DNA of 59,282 nucleotides from Saprospiraceae bacterium UBA6168 (GTDB lineage: Bacteria > Bacteroidota > Bacteroidia > Chitinophagales > Saprospiraceae): the NCBI GenBank assembly GCA_002435785.1, contig DIUC01000091.1, positions 1 to 59,282 of the forward strand, in the 5' to 3' direction. Of this stretch, positions 43,189 through 51,857 are shown one piece after another. The notes beneath the pieces were generated by a model. That model worked only from the letters and a program-made list of their open reading frames with translations. It did not search any database and was not told the origin of the DNA. Within the stretch, counting starts at the first letter, position 1. Each line of letters begins with the position of its first letter. The position numbers were made by a program, and so were the translations under genes.

Positions 43189-44643
43189 CTAAAGCCCGCC
43201 CTTTTCATCGTTCTTCCGCTTGCGCCAGTCCTTCCAGCTTTTTAGAATAAAATCATAGGTGAAAATGAAAACCACGGAGCGGTACCTTGATTCAATGATG
43301 CCCGTTTCGCTGAACCCGAACAGGTTCTCTGGGGTGATGTTCGTCAAATCCACCAATTGTCCGGCGGTAATTTTTTTGCCAAAGGCGAAGTCAGCACCAA
43401 TGGACAATTGATTTTGCTTCAGCTTGAAAAGACTGCCGAGCGAAAAGTGAAAGACAGAGGGCGAAGTGCTCAAAAAGCTAAGTGTCGGTAGCCCTTGGTC
43501 AATTATCCGTTGGTTGAAGTCAGTGCGAAAACCCATGATGATGGACTGCTCATTGCGAAGCCGGGTTTGCAATCCGATGGCCACGTTTAGCACGGATCGG
43601 TTTTCCAACTGCACCTTGGTTGCCACGGAATGGTTGCCGTTGGCAAGGCCGTCGAAGGGGTCATCCACTGCGTCAATGACGGTGTAGCGAGGGATATGGT
43701 CAAAATATTCCGTGGACAAAGAAACCCGCGTTCGGCCAATCCTGAAATCGGCGCCCAAGCCAACGGACCAGGGCGATTTATAATCGTACAAGGTGGCCGA
43801 GGCGAAATTGGCAACAAGCACGGTGCTGTCGTTGCCGAACACCCGAAGGTCGGCAACGTCGTAACCAGCCTTTTTGGCGAAGTAGTAGTAAGTCGTCGTG
43901 GTGGCCGTGGCACCAAGCTTGACATTGCCCCAATTAGCCGTCATGCCGAACTTGGTCAACATGCCCGCCTTGGTCGAGAGCGAATATTTGAACCTCGTGG
44001 ACCAGCCCAGGGCTAGGTTGAACGGGTTGTCCTTATCAACAATTTCCTTTTGGATGGAGAGTGAGGTGCTTTCTGAGTGAAAAGTGAGGAAATGGGAGGC
44101 CCCGACGGACAGGTTGTCATTGATGCGGTAGGCCATCCCACCGCCAAACCAGCGCTCGGAAACCGACCTCCTGAAGTCAAGGTTGCCGATAAAGAGTTGG
44201 TTTGGCTCGTTGAAGACAGGCCCGACCTCTCGTTCCCGCAGGTTCAAACTGGACTTGTACCTACTGAATGAGGTCACGGCGGCACGGAATCGGTGGCTCT
44301 TAAATGGGCGAAAACCGACGGCACTGAGGTCGGAGGAAAAACCAAGGCGACGGTTATTGGCTTCGGTGTTGCGCCCTAAGTAGCCATCGGTCGTCAGGAC
44401 AGAATAGGTAGGGGTGAGGAAGGAAACAGAAAGGCCAAAGTCCTCCCCTTTGCCCAACGCACCGGGGTTGTAAAAGACTGCCGTTTCGTCCTCTGTGGAG
44501 GCAATCACCGCACCGTTCAGCAGCAGGCCCTTGGCCCCATACTGGTGCGTCCAGTAGTGGTCGTCAAATTGGGCATTTGCTGCTGGCAAAGCCAAAAGGA
44601 CAACGGTTAGCGCATAGAGCAGCAAGCGGAGAAAGTGCATCAT
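43189..44643 (-). CDS. FadL/OmpP1-like outer membrane beta-barrel protein
   Basis: A 484-residue protein. A signal peptide (1-24, ending PAANAQ) is followed by a long alternation of amphipathic strands. The N-terminal GAVIASTEDETAVFYNPGALG segment is characteristic of the OmpP1/FadL/PorV-like family, in which an NPA/NPG motif follows the plug region. It may transport hydrophobic compounds or serve T9SS-like surface functions. ATG 44643 is chosen because the longer frame reads through promoter sequence; a second ATG is one codon later. A convincing promoter lies at 44725-44755. Confidence 0.82.
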   Translation of the reverse strand: MMHFLRLLLYALTVVLLALPAANAQFDDHYWTHQYGAKGLLLNGAVIASTEDETAVFYNPGALGKGEDFGLSVSFLTPTYSVLTTDGYLGRNTEANNRRLGFSSDLSAVGFRPFKSHRFRAAVTSFSRYKSSLNLREREVGPVFNEPNQLFIGNLDFRRSVSERWFGGGMAYRINDNLSVGASHFLTFHSESTSLSIQKEIVDKDNPFNLALGWSTRFKYSLSTKAGMLTKFGMTANWGNVKLGATATTTTYYYFAKKAGYDVADLRVFGNDSTVLVANFASATLYDYKSPWSVGLGADFRIGRTRVSLSTEYFDHIPRYTVIDAVDDPFDGLANGNHSVATKVQLENRSVLNVAIGLQTRLRNEQSIIMGFRTDFNQRIIDQGLPTLSFLSTSPSVFHFSLGSLFKLKQNQLSIGADFAFGKKITAGQLVDLTNITPENLFGFSETGIIESRYRSVVFIFTYDFILKSWKDWRKRKNDEKGGL

Positions 44644-44724
44644 CTTCGATTTTGTTAATTGGGTGTTGTCGCTCGTTAGTGTTGAAAAACGGAAGTGCAG
44701 GGTGTTGTGCTGTTTTTGTGTTTG

Positions 44725-44755
44725 CAAAAATAAGGAATTGCCTTCATGCTGCAAC
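44725..44755 (-). promoter_or_regulatory. Promoter of the FadL-like gene
   Basis: On the minus strand, TTG (44753-44755), 20 nt, then TATTTTTG (44725-44732) fits TTG-N19-TAnnTTTG. It is about 80 nt upstream of the start. Confidence 0.55.
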
Positions 44756-44830
44756 AACCAAGCCTCACCAAGCCCCTGAAATGCGCCTTTGCTGTCGCTG
44801 CTACGACACCCACCCATACCAACATTTTCC

Positions 44831-44838
44831 TACCTTTG
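44831..44838 (+). promoter_or_regulatory. -7 box of the GH13 gene
   Basis: TACCTTTG fits TAnnTTTG exactly, 34 nt before the ATG at 44872. Confidence 0.45.
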
Positions 44839-44871
44839 CATGGCCGGTATCCTCCGGTTTTGACCAAAAAA

Positions 44872-47703
44872 ATGTTTATGACCCGGTACTTCACCCACCT
44901 ATTTTTGCTGCTTTGCTTCGCAACTACCGCCCAGGCCCAAGTCATCTGGGCCGACCCCGTTTTCCCAACGGAGCAGCAGCCAGTCACCATTTACTTTGAT
45001 GCGACGCAGGGCACTGGCGGCCTCGCCAACTGCAACTGCGACGTCTATCTCCACACGGGGGTCATCACCTCGCTGAGCACGGGACTGAGCGATTGGAAGC
45101 ACGTGGTCACCACCTGGGGCCAAGCCAATGCGGCCTGGAAAATGACCCCAGTCAGCGGCCAGCCAAACGTCTTTAGCTACACCATCCAGCCCACCATTCG
45201 GGCATACTACGGCGTGACCAACCCCACGGAAGTCATACAGAAAATGGCCTTTGTGTTCCGCAACGGCAATGGCTCGCTGGAGGGCAAGGGCACTGGCGGC
45301 ACGGACATCTTTTACGACGTGGCACCGGACAACACGACGTTTTCCATGACCCTGATTTCGCCGACGGCGGGAGCGGTGTTTGCGAGCATCGGACAGGTGA
45401 TTTCCGTGCAGGCGGCTACTTCGCAAACCGCTGATTTTCAGGTGCTTGATAATGGGACGCCCATTTATACTACCAGCGGAACCTCGCTCAACTACAACCT
45501 GACGGTAAGCAGTGGCGGTGTGCATTTGGTGGAAGTCGTGGCCACCAACGGCACTACCGCAATCACGAAATCATTCAGTTACGTGGTGCCGAATACCACC
45601 ACAACCCAAGCACTGCCCGGCGGGACGGAGCTTGGCATCAACTACCTCTCCGATACGCAGGTGCGGCTGGCTTTTTTCGCACCCGGCAAGACCTTCGCCT
45701 ACCTCATCGGCGACTTCAACAACTGGCAGTTCAGCGACAGCTACCAAATGAAGCGCACCCCCGATGGCAGCACTTGGTGGATTGATGTGGCGGGCCTAAC
45801 CCCCGGCCAATACTATGCCTTCCAGTACGTCGTGAACGGGGACATCCGCATCGGCGACCCATACAGCAAGCTCATCCTCGACCCCTCCAACGACCAGTAC
45901 ATACCAGCACAGAGCTTCCCGAACATACCGCCCTACCCTACGGGAAAAACAACGGGCATTGCCTCGTTGCTGCGGACCGCCGAGCCGGCCTTCGACTGGC
46001 AGCACGACGGCTACGACCGCCCTGCCAAGAACAAGCTGGTGATTTATGAAATACTGATGCGGGACTTTACCCAAAGAAAAAACTACCAAACGCTGACGGA
46101 CACGCTCGATTATTTCCAGCGGCTGGGGGTGAACGCCATTGAACTCATGCCCATCAACGAGTTCGACGGCAACTTGAGCTGGGGCTACAACCCCACTTAC
46201 CATTATGCTTTGGACAAATTCTATGGTACGCCAGCGGCATTCAAGTTACTGGTAGATGCCTGTCACGAGCGGGGCATTGCCGTCATCGTGGATGTGGTGT
46301 ACAACCATGCGCACGAGAAAAACCCGCTGTGCATGTTGTATTGGGACGCTGCCAACTTCCGCCCTGCCGCCAACAACCCGTGGCTGAACCCCGTGGCCCC
46401 GCACGATTACAGTGTATTCTACGACTTCAACCACGAAAGCGAGGCCACCAAAGTTTACGTCCGCAAAGTGCTGAAACACTGGCTCAACGAATACCATGTT
46501 GACGGCTTCCGCTTCGACCTCTCCAAGGGCCTCACCCAGAACACGAACGGCCCCTACGATGCTGGCGCCTATGATGCCTTCCGCATTGCCACTTTGAAAA
46601 ACTACGCTGACGCCGTATGGGATGAAGATGCCGATGCTTATGTGATATTGGAGCATTTCACCGCCAATACGGAAGAGAAAGAACTCAGCGACTACGGCTG
46701 TATGTTATGGGGAGGGGCAGGCATCAGCGACCAATTCCTGGAAGCCTCGATGGGCTATGCGAGCAACCTAACCGGGGCGAGCTACAAGAGCAAGGGCTGG
46801 TCGGACCCGCACCTCATCGCCTATATGGAGAGCCACGACGAAGAGCGAATGATGTATAAAAACCTCACCTTCGGCAACCAGTCGAACCCCAACCACAACG
46901 TGCGCCACCTGTCCACCGCACTTGACCGGGCGGAACTTACCAGCGTTTATTACCTCACCATCCCCGGCCCGAAGATGCTTTGGCAGTTTGGGGAAATGGG
47001 CTACGACTTCTCCATTAACCGTTGCGAGGACGGCACCGTCAACAACAATTGCCGCCTATCGCCGAAGCCCATCCGGTGGGACTACATGACCAATGGCGAC
47101 CGGGTGGACCTCTGGAACGTCGTGCGCCAGATGAACCTGCTGCGCACCAATTATGAGACCTTCCAAACGACTGATTTTCAAATGAACGCGAATGGTTTCC
47201 AGAAAACCATTCGCCTCAACCACACGGCCATGAACGCCGTGGTCCTCGGCAACTTTGCGGTGCAGCCCAGCGACGTCACCCCCAATTTCCAGCACACGGG
47301 CTGGTGGTACGACTACTTTACGGGGGACAGCCTGAACGTGGCGGAAGTGGCGACGCCACTGCCTTTTGCCGCAGGCGAATACCGCCTCTACACGGACGTG
47401 AAGGTGGCGCTGCCCAGCTTTTACACGGACACGGAGGAGGCCAGCGGCAAGGCGTTCGAGTGGCTTATTGCCCCAAACCCCACGGCTGGTGACGTGACGA
47501 TTGACCTGCTGTTGGAGAAAACCGCAGCGGTGCGGCTCACCGTCTTCGATGCGCAGGGCCGACAGGTGTTGGCCCTGAACGAGGAGCGGTTGGCGGCGGG
47601 CCAGCAGCGGCTGGCGCTTTCGCTCGATTTTGGAGCGGGGCTTTACGTGGTGTGCTTGAACGTGGACGGGGAGATGGGCGTGCGTAAAGTGGTGGTTCGA
47701 TAA
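44872..47703 (+). CDS. Secreted GH13 alpha-amylase family enzyme with T9SS type A domain
   Basis: A 943-residue protein. A signal peptide (about 1-24) is followed by N-terminal beta domains, one with a DFNNWQ motif typical of CBM48/E-set domains. The GH13 (beta/alpha)8 barrel then has all three catalytic residues: D549 in GFRFDLSKG, E594 in VILEHF, and D656 in ESHDEER. ESHDE resembles branching or debranching subfamilies rather than classical amylases. The C-terminal type A domain (IAPNPTAGDVTID...VRKVVVR) directs T9SS export. The expected role is breakdown of alpha-glucans outside the cell. ATG 44878 is an alternative start. Confidence 0.92.
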   Translation: MFMTRYFTHLFLLLCFATTAQAQVIWADPVFPTEQQPVTIYFDATQGTGGLANCNCDVYLHTGVITSLSTGLSDWKHVVTTWGQANAAWKMTPVSGQPNVFSYTIQPTIRAYYGVTNPTEVIQKMAFVFRNGNGSLEGKGTGGTDIFYDVAPDNTTFSMTLISPTAGAVFASIGQVISVQAATSQTADFQVLDNGTPIYTTSGTSLNYNLTVSSGGVHLVEVVATNGTTAITKSFSYVVPNTTTTQALPGGTELGINYLSDTQVRLAFFAPGKTFAYLIGDFNNWQFSDSYQMKRTPDGSTWWIDVAGLTPGQYYAFQYVVNGDIRIGDPYSKLILDPSNDQYIPAQSFPNIPPYPTGKTTGIASLLRTAEPAFDWQHDGYDRPAKNKLVIYEILMRDFTQRKNYQTLTDTLDYFQRLGVNAIELMPINEFDGNLSWGYNPTYHYALDKFYGTPAAFKLLVDACHERGIAVIVDVVYNHAHEKNPLCMLYWDAANFRPAANNPWLNPVAPHDYSVFYDFNHESEATKVYVRKVLKHWLNEYHVDGFRFDLSKGLTQNTNGPYDAGAYDAFRIATLKNYADAVWDEDADAYVILEHFTANTEEKELSDYGCMLWGGAGISDQFLEASMGYASNLTGASYKSKGWSDPHLIAYMESHDEERMMYKNLTFGNQSNPNHNVRHLSTALDRAELTSVYYLTIPGPKMLWQFGEMGYDFSINRCEDGTVNNNCRLSPKPIRWDYMTNGDRVDLWNVVRQMNLLRTNYETFQTTDFQMNANGFQKTIRLNHTAMNAVVLGNFAVQPSDVTPNFQHTGWWYDYFTGDSLNVAEVATPLPFAAGEYRLYTDVKVALPSFYTDTEEASGKAFEWLIAPNPTAGDVTIDLLLEKTAAVRLTVFDAQGRQVLALNEERLAAGQQRLALSLDFGAGLYVVCLNVDGEMGVRKVVVR

Positions 47704-47754
47704 ACCCAACAGGCTCCCTTGAACATAGTGGAACTACTCACGGCCCATCGCCGT

Positions 47755-47762
47755 TAACTTTG
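47755..47762 (+). promoter_or_regulatory. -7 box of rsgA
   Basis: TAACTTTG fits TAnnTTTG, 80 nt before the TTG start. No upstream TTG lies at the usual spacing. Confidence 0.35.
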
Positions 47763-47842
47763 TTTTTTCCGGAGGAAGGTTGTGGATTGGTGGCAAGCTC
47801 CCATTTCCACCAACCATCGCCCATTTACAATCGAAACGTAAT

Positions 47843-48787
47843 TTGAACAAAGGAACCGTTATTAAATCCACCGGCAGTTGGTACCAAGTGCTGCTGGAGA
47901 CAGGCGAGGTGCAGGAATGCCGCATCGTCGGCAAGCTGCGCCTCGAAGACATGAAGACCACCAACCCCGTGGCCGTCGGCGACAAGGTGATGGTGGGGCC
48001 GGACGAGGAAGGCCGGGGCGTCATCAAAGAGGTGCTGCCCCGGCGCAACTGCGTCATCCGGCAATCACCCCGCCGCAAGCGGGACATGCATTTGCTGGCC
48101 GCCAACGTGGACCAGGCCATGCTCATCACCACCATCGTGGAGCCAAACCTCAAGCAGGGCTTCATTGACCGATTTTTGTTGATGACGGAGCCGTACAACA
48201 TCCCCACCTGCATCGTTTTCAACAAGGCAGACCTCTACGACGATTACGCACTGGAAACTTTCCAAATCTTGAAGGACCTCTACGAATCCATCGGGTACGA
48301 GGTGCTGCTCGTGTCGGCGGAGACGGGCGATGGGCTGGATGCCTTGCGGGATTTTTTGCGCAGCAAAACAACACTGGTCGCCGGGCAGTCGGGTGTGGGC
48401 AAGTCCACCCTCGTGAATGCCGTGGAGCCGAACCTCGACCTGCGCACGGGCGATCTCTCCGACTTTTCCGGCAAGGGGACGCACACGACCACGTTTGCCG
48501 AGATGTTCCCGCTCAGTTTTAGCGGCAGCATCATTGACACCCCCGGCATCAAGCTGCTGGCCTTCAACAACCTGACCCCACTGGACGTGGCGCACAACTT
48601 CCGGGAGTTTTTTGTAAAATCAGTGGAATGCAAGTTCGGCGGACAGTGCCTCCACAAAAACGAACCGAAATGCGCCGTGAAGGCAGGCGTTGAATCCGGC
48701 GAAATAAGCCCACTGCGGTACATGAACTACCTTACCATCTTGGACGATGTGGAGAACCAGAATGCTTGGGAGATACATGAGATGTGA
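47843..48787 (+). CDS. rsgA: Ribosome small subunit-dependent GTPase RsgA
   Basis: A 314-residue circularly permuted GTPase that helps late 30S maturation. Motif order is permuted: G4 VFNKADLY, then G1 GQSGVGKSTLVN, then G3 DTPGIK. The N-terminal OB fold begins KGTVIKSTGSWYQVLLETG. The C-terminal zinc site is CKFGGQCLHKNEPKC. The TTG at 47843 is selected because the protein then begins LNKGTVIKSTGSWY as in relatives; the frame extends 21 codons further upstream. Confidence 0.93.
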   Translation: MNKGTVIKSTGSWYQVLLETGEVQECRIVGKLRLEDMKTTNPVAVGDKVMVGPDEEGRGVIKEVLPRRNCVIRQSPRRKRDMHLLAANVDQAMLITTIVEPNLKQGFIDRFLLMTEPYNIPTCIVFNKADLYDDYALETFQILKDLYESIGYEVLLVSAETGDGLDALRDFLRSKTTLVAGQSGVGKSTLVNAVEPNLDLRTGDLSDFSGKGTHTTTFAEMFPLSFSGSIIDTPGIKLLAFNNLTPLDVAHNFREFFVKSVECKFGGQCLHKNEPKCAVKAGVESGEISPLRYMNYLTILDDVENQNAWEIHEM

Positions 48788-48800
48788 GGGGGGGGATTTT

Positions 48801-48878
48801 AGAGATTGAGGGATTGAGAATTTGAGGTTTGAGAGGGGCTGTGGGATATGCGCTGCCCCTCTCAAACTCTCAATCTCT
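48801..48878. repeat. Iterated-word hairpin after rsgA
   Basis: AGAGATTGAG (48801-48810) pairs with CTCAATCTCT (48869-48878), and GTTTGAGAGGGGC (48827-48839) pairs with GCCCCTCTCAAAC (48855-48867). An extra GGATTGAGA-type word is bulged out of the 5' arm. It is built like the elements at 7166 and 27280. Confidence 0.75.
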
Positions 48879-48902
48879 CGGCTGAGGTTGAACAATAAAA
48901 AA

Positions 48903-48924
48903 CGGTCAAGAAATCTCTCGACCG
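48903..48924. terminator. Possible bidirectional terminator
   Basis: CGGTC/GACCG plus inner AGA/TCT form a stem with one mismatch, flanked by an A-run upstream and CTTTTT downstream. The stem is weak. Confidence 0.35.
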
Positions 48925-48974
48925 CCCAACTTTTTATCTTTTGCTCACCCTTGTTATATTCCAAGCCAATTACT

Positions 48975-49420
48975 ATGAGTACCTACACCCAAATTCTCTA
49001 TCAAATCGTCTTCAGCACCAAACACCGCCAGCCGACGCTGGAAAAAGCGGGGCGCACGAGTTGTCCAAGTATATCTGGGGCATTTTGAAGAACAAGAAAT
49101 GCCATTTGTACCGGATCAACGGCGTGGAAAACCACATCCATATCGTTACGCACCTCCTCCCATCTGTTGCACTTGCCGACCTCGTATAAGACATCAAACT
49201 CGCCAGCAGTGATCATATTAAAGAGACGGGTTTGCTCGCAGATTTTGGCGGTTGGCAGGATGGATATGGAGCGTTTACCTATGCCTTCAGCGCAAAGGAC
49301 AAGCTCATCCATTACGTCAAAAATCAAGAAGAACACCACAAAAAGAAGACGTTTCGGGAGGAGTTGGTTGAATTGTTGAAAGAGCACAGTGTGGAGTTCA
49401 ACGAGAAATATTTGGATTGA
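48975..49420 (+). pseudogene. Decayed REP-associated (IS200-like) tyrosine transposase
   Basis: It reads MSTYTQILYQIVFSTKHRQ, the start of an IS200/RAYT Y1 transposase, but runs out of frame near 49050. The continuation lies in another frame: HELSKYIWGILKNKKCHLY, with the HUH motif in ENHIHIVTH. A TAA (49187-49189) interrupts this frame before the final part (GLLADFGGW...YVKNQEEHHKKK, with the candidate catalytic Tyr). One frameshift and one nonsense codon inactivate it. Total length (~148 codons) is normal for the family. A REP-like palindrome array lies just downstream. Confidence 0.85.
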
Positions 49421-49442
49421 AAAGCCCTCGAATTTGTGCGGT

Positions 49443-49689
49443 CTCCCGAAACACAATACCCCGAAGAGCCTGTCCCGATTTTTCGGGAGGTTGATCATGA
49501 ATAGCCCCGGGTACAACCCGGGGAAACGTGGCACGGGTGTAATAAAACCCCGAAGGGGTTGAATGTAAATGTGTCATCTGAAAATTCAATTCCTTCGGGG
49601 TTGCGGCCGAACCCCACATCCATACCCCGGATTTCATCCGGGGCTATTCGGGTTTAACCTCCCGAAAAATCGGGACAGGCTCTTCGGGG
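49443..49689. repeat. REP/BIME-like array of nested palindromes
   Basis: Perfect 34-bp arms at 49459-49492 and 49656-49689 enclose a second stem (49499-49510 with 49638-49649). Four local hairpins lie inside: CCCCGGG/CCCGGGG at 49505-49523, AACCCC/GGGGTT at 49546-49560, GGGGTT/AACCCC at 49597-49615 and CCCCGGA/TCCGGGG at 49625-49643. A partial extra copy CTCCCGAA lies at 49443-49450. The gap from 49421 to 49808 otherwise holds no gene. Confidence 0.85.
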
Positions 49690-49808
49690 TTTGGGGGGAA
49701 ATGGTGAAATGTAGCTCGTAAGTGAGGGGGTTGGGAAGGATATTTGGGTGGAATCTTGTAGGTGGCAAGGCTGGCTGCTGTAAGGCTTGGTTCGACTGGG
49801 TAATAACT

Positions 49809-50486
49809 TCAGACATCATCAATAGATGGTGGGTTTTCATTCCGGTGCCCCACCTCTAAAAGCTTCTCAACAAAAACCTTCAAACTTGGATTGAGTTCGT
49901 ATATATCGTGGATTTTTTTCCTAAAATGCTTGGAAATCTGTCTGTAATAACTGAGGTCTTTGCCATTGATGTACAATCCTTTTTCTTGCTGTGGTAAAAC
50001 TTCATTCAGCGTGTCAATACAGCCTGTAATCTTCGCTGCTTTTACTGTTTTGTTTTTGAAATAGATAGGCAAAAACCAGCACTCGATTTGATGAACGGAG
50101 ATGGCAAAAATGATTTGTTTGCCGTGGTGTTCCCAAAAATCATCATCGCCGTCAATCAGCTTTATGAGCAATTGGGAAACCCGCTCGATTATTTCATCAA
50201 CCGAAAGGCTGGAAGGCAAATCCACCTTATATTTCTCAGGCAATTGCTCCCGAATCAACACGTCCGTGTCAATTTGGACAATCACGAAATCATTATCCAC
50301 TAAAGAGGGCTTGAAATCATCCGAGCAACAATAGTCCAATACCCTCACCCAGTTTGCAGGGTCTCCATCTGCTTTTGGTTGCAACGGGTTTATCGGCAAA
50401 TCTGGGTCGTCGAATACACCGAACAGGATGTGCTTTATTACAACCTGGTCTGTTGGTCCTTCTGTGATGAGTCCGAAAACTGGCAT
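49809..50486 (-). CDS. TOPRIM-like protein of a two-gene ATPase module
   Basis: A 225-residue protein. N-terminal LITEGPTDQVVIKHIL has an acidic E9 and D13 in a TOPRIM-like first strand-turn, and VQIDTDVL provides D73xD75, the second TOPRIM motif. HQIECWFLPIYF follows in the middle. The C-terminal half is helical. It is encoded 3 bases after an AAA ATPase gene, as in PARIS, Gabija-like and OLD-type pairs, in which a TOPRIM nuclease or toxin partners an ABC-like ATPase. I cannot place it in a named family (DUF4435 and OLD were considered). Confidence 0.65.
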   Translation of the reverse strand: MPVFGLITEGPTDQVVIKHILFGVFDDPDLPINPLQPKADGDPANWVRVLDYCCSDDFKPSLVDNDFVIVQIDTDVLIREQLPEKYKVDLPSSLSVDEIIERVSQLLIKLIDGDDDFWEHHGKQIIFAISVHQIECWFLPIYFKNKTVKAAKITGCIDTLNEVLPQQEKGLYINGKDLSYYRQISKHFRKKIHDIYELNPSLKVFVEKLLEVGHRNENPPSIDDV

Positions 50487-50489
50487 AGG

Positions 50490-51737
50490 TTAGAAGTTGT
50501 CTGGGATTCCACCAATATAACCCCGAATAAATGCCTCTGACAAACGGACAGGCACTATCCCATTCACGGGCTTGCGTGGTGGTATCCGCCTCACCTTCGT
50601 ATGCCCGTCCGCATTGCGATACACCACGAAAAGCCGTTGGTCTTCGTCGTTCAAATCAAGCCCATCGAGGATGACGGGGTTATGGGTAGTCAGGAGCGCT
50701 TGTTTGTTGTGTTCTTTGGAGAGCTTCGCCAGTACTTTGATTAATTCGCTGCCAAGCTTTGGGTTCAATGCATTGTCAATATTGTCAATAGCAAAGAAAT
50801 GCGGCGTCAGGTCGCTAACGAACAGCGTGAGGTAGAACAGCAGGTACAAAAAGCCCTCGTTGGCGCTTCGCTGGTCAAAGTATTGGAGGTCATCGGCGAG
50901 GTATTGGTCTTTGATTTTTATCCTTCTTTCTGTGAATTTCAAATCGCCGGGGATTTCAAAGTCCTCGAACCAATCTATGAGTTTTAAATGTTGTTTTATT
51001 TCGTTGAACTGGTCTGTTTTTTCTTCAGCGATGATGCTAATTAACTTGAATAAGCCTTCACCCTTGATGCCGAGTGGTTTGATGGCGGCTTCTTCCTCGA
51101 AGCGGCGGAGAAAGTGGTTTTCGGGGGCGTAAATGAGGAAGTTTAAAAAGTCATTTCCTGCATATTCCAAAATTACAGATTTCTCAAAAATGTGCTTAAA
51201 ATAATCATTAGCTAATGTGGTATCAGCTGTTGCTTGTGCAAGAAACTCCCAAACTTTTAACCACTTTTTGGAGTCTTTGTCGAGTTTTTTACCCTGTTTT
51301 TCTAACTCATCTACTAAAGCACCTTCTTTCAATAAGGGTATTGTAAAATCAAGCCTACCCCCAATTTTACTTGAATATTCACTGCCGTTACTAATTACTT
51401 CACCTTTATTTGTCCATGTTTTTAATACTCCCGAAGGTGGCATTAAGGTATATAGCCACCCTAATTCACTATTTGAAAAAAATAGTTTAATTGGATTGTT
51501 TTTTGAACCTTTGGCAAATCCAGAAACCATAAGATTTCCATCTGAAACCCTTATCCCTCTATTCACCAAAAACTCATCATCCAATTTATCCTCCATCGCC
51601 GCACTCCCCATCGCAATCGCTTCCAAGATATTCGACTTGCCACTGCCATTTGCCCCGATGAAAACGTTCAACCGCCCAAGTTCCAAGTCGAGCGATTGGA
51701 TGGATTTGAAATTCTCTATGTGGATGGATTTTATCAT
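50490..51737 (-). CDS. AAA (ABC-like, AAA15/21-type) ATPase of a two-gene module
   Basis: A 415-residue protein beginning IKSIHIENFKSIQSLDLEL, as SMC/RecF-like ATPases do. Walker A is GANGSGKSN (28-36). A divergent signature segment reads QRSANEGFLYLLFYLTLF. Walker B is HFFAIDNIDNALNP, with the catalytic-Glu position changed to Asn, and the switch His is in TTHNP. A central insertion (about 100-230) is helical. It overlaps no other gene, has a TACTTTTG box upstream and precedes the TOPRIM-like gene by 3 bases. The pair is probably anti-phage or anti-plasmid. Confidence 0.85.
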   Translation of the reverse strand: MIKSIHIENFKSIQSLDLELGRLNVFIGANGSGKSNILEAIAMGSAAMEDKLDDEFLVNRGIRVSDGNLMVSGFAKGSKNNPIKLFFSNSELGWLYTLMPPSGVLKTWTNKGEVISNGSEYSSKIGGRLDFTIPLLKEGALVDELEKQGKKLDKDSKKWLKVWEFLAQATADTTLANDYFKHIFEKSVILEYAGNDFLNFLIYAPENHFLRRFEEEAAIKPLGIKGEGLFKLISIIAEEKTDQFNEIKQHLKLIDWFEDFEIPGDLKFTERRIKIKDQYLADDLQYFDQRSANEGFLYLLFYLTLFVSDLTPHFFAIDNIDNALNPKLGSELIKVLAKLSKEHNKQALLTTHNPVILDGLDLNDEDQRLFVVYRNADGHTKVRRIPPRKPVNGIVPVRLSEAFIRGYIGGIPDNF

Positions 51738-51768
51738 TCAATTAGTTGTAAACTGCTGAATTGCAACG

Positions 51769-51776
51769 CAAAAGTA
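51769..51776 (-). promoter_or_regulatory. -7 box of the ATPase/TOPRIM operon
   Basis: On the minus strand this reads TACTTTTG (fits TAnnTTTG), 32-39 nt upstream of the ATPase ATG. The nearest TTG on that strand is 26 nt away. Confidence 0.4.
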
Positions 51777-51803
51777 GCAATCTCTGTTCTTTTTACCTGA
51801 AAC

Positions 51804-51837
51804 AAAAAAACGGCCGGACACTCACGCACCCGACCGC
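51804..51837 (-). terminator. Terminator of clpB
   Basis: On the minus strand CGGTCGG pairs with CCGGCCG (one G-T pair) around a 10-nt loop and is followed by seven T residues. It lies 20 bases after the clpB stop and just before the ATPase promoter. Confidence 0.75.
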
Positions 51838-51857
51838 CCAATATCTATGAGAAAAGA

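Noticed and set aside
49421..49808. CRISPR-like repeats in the region after the transposase
   Set aside because: The repeated blocks are palindromes of different lengths without regular spacers; no cas genes are present. A REP-type array fits better.
49809..50486. Assignment as DUF4276 or as AriB (DUF4435)
   Set aside because: The motif layout (EGPTD near residue 9 and DTD near 73) is TOPRIM-like, but the remaining sequence does not follow either family as I know it; left as unclassified.
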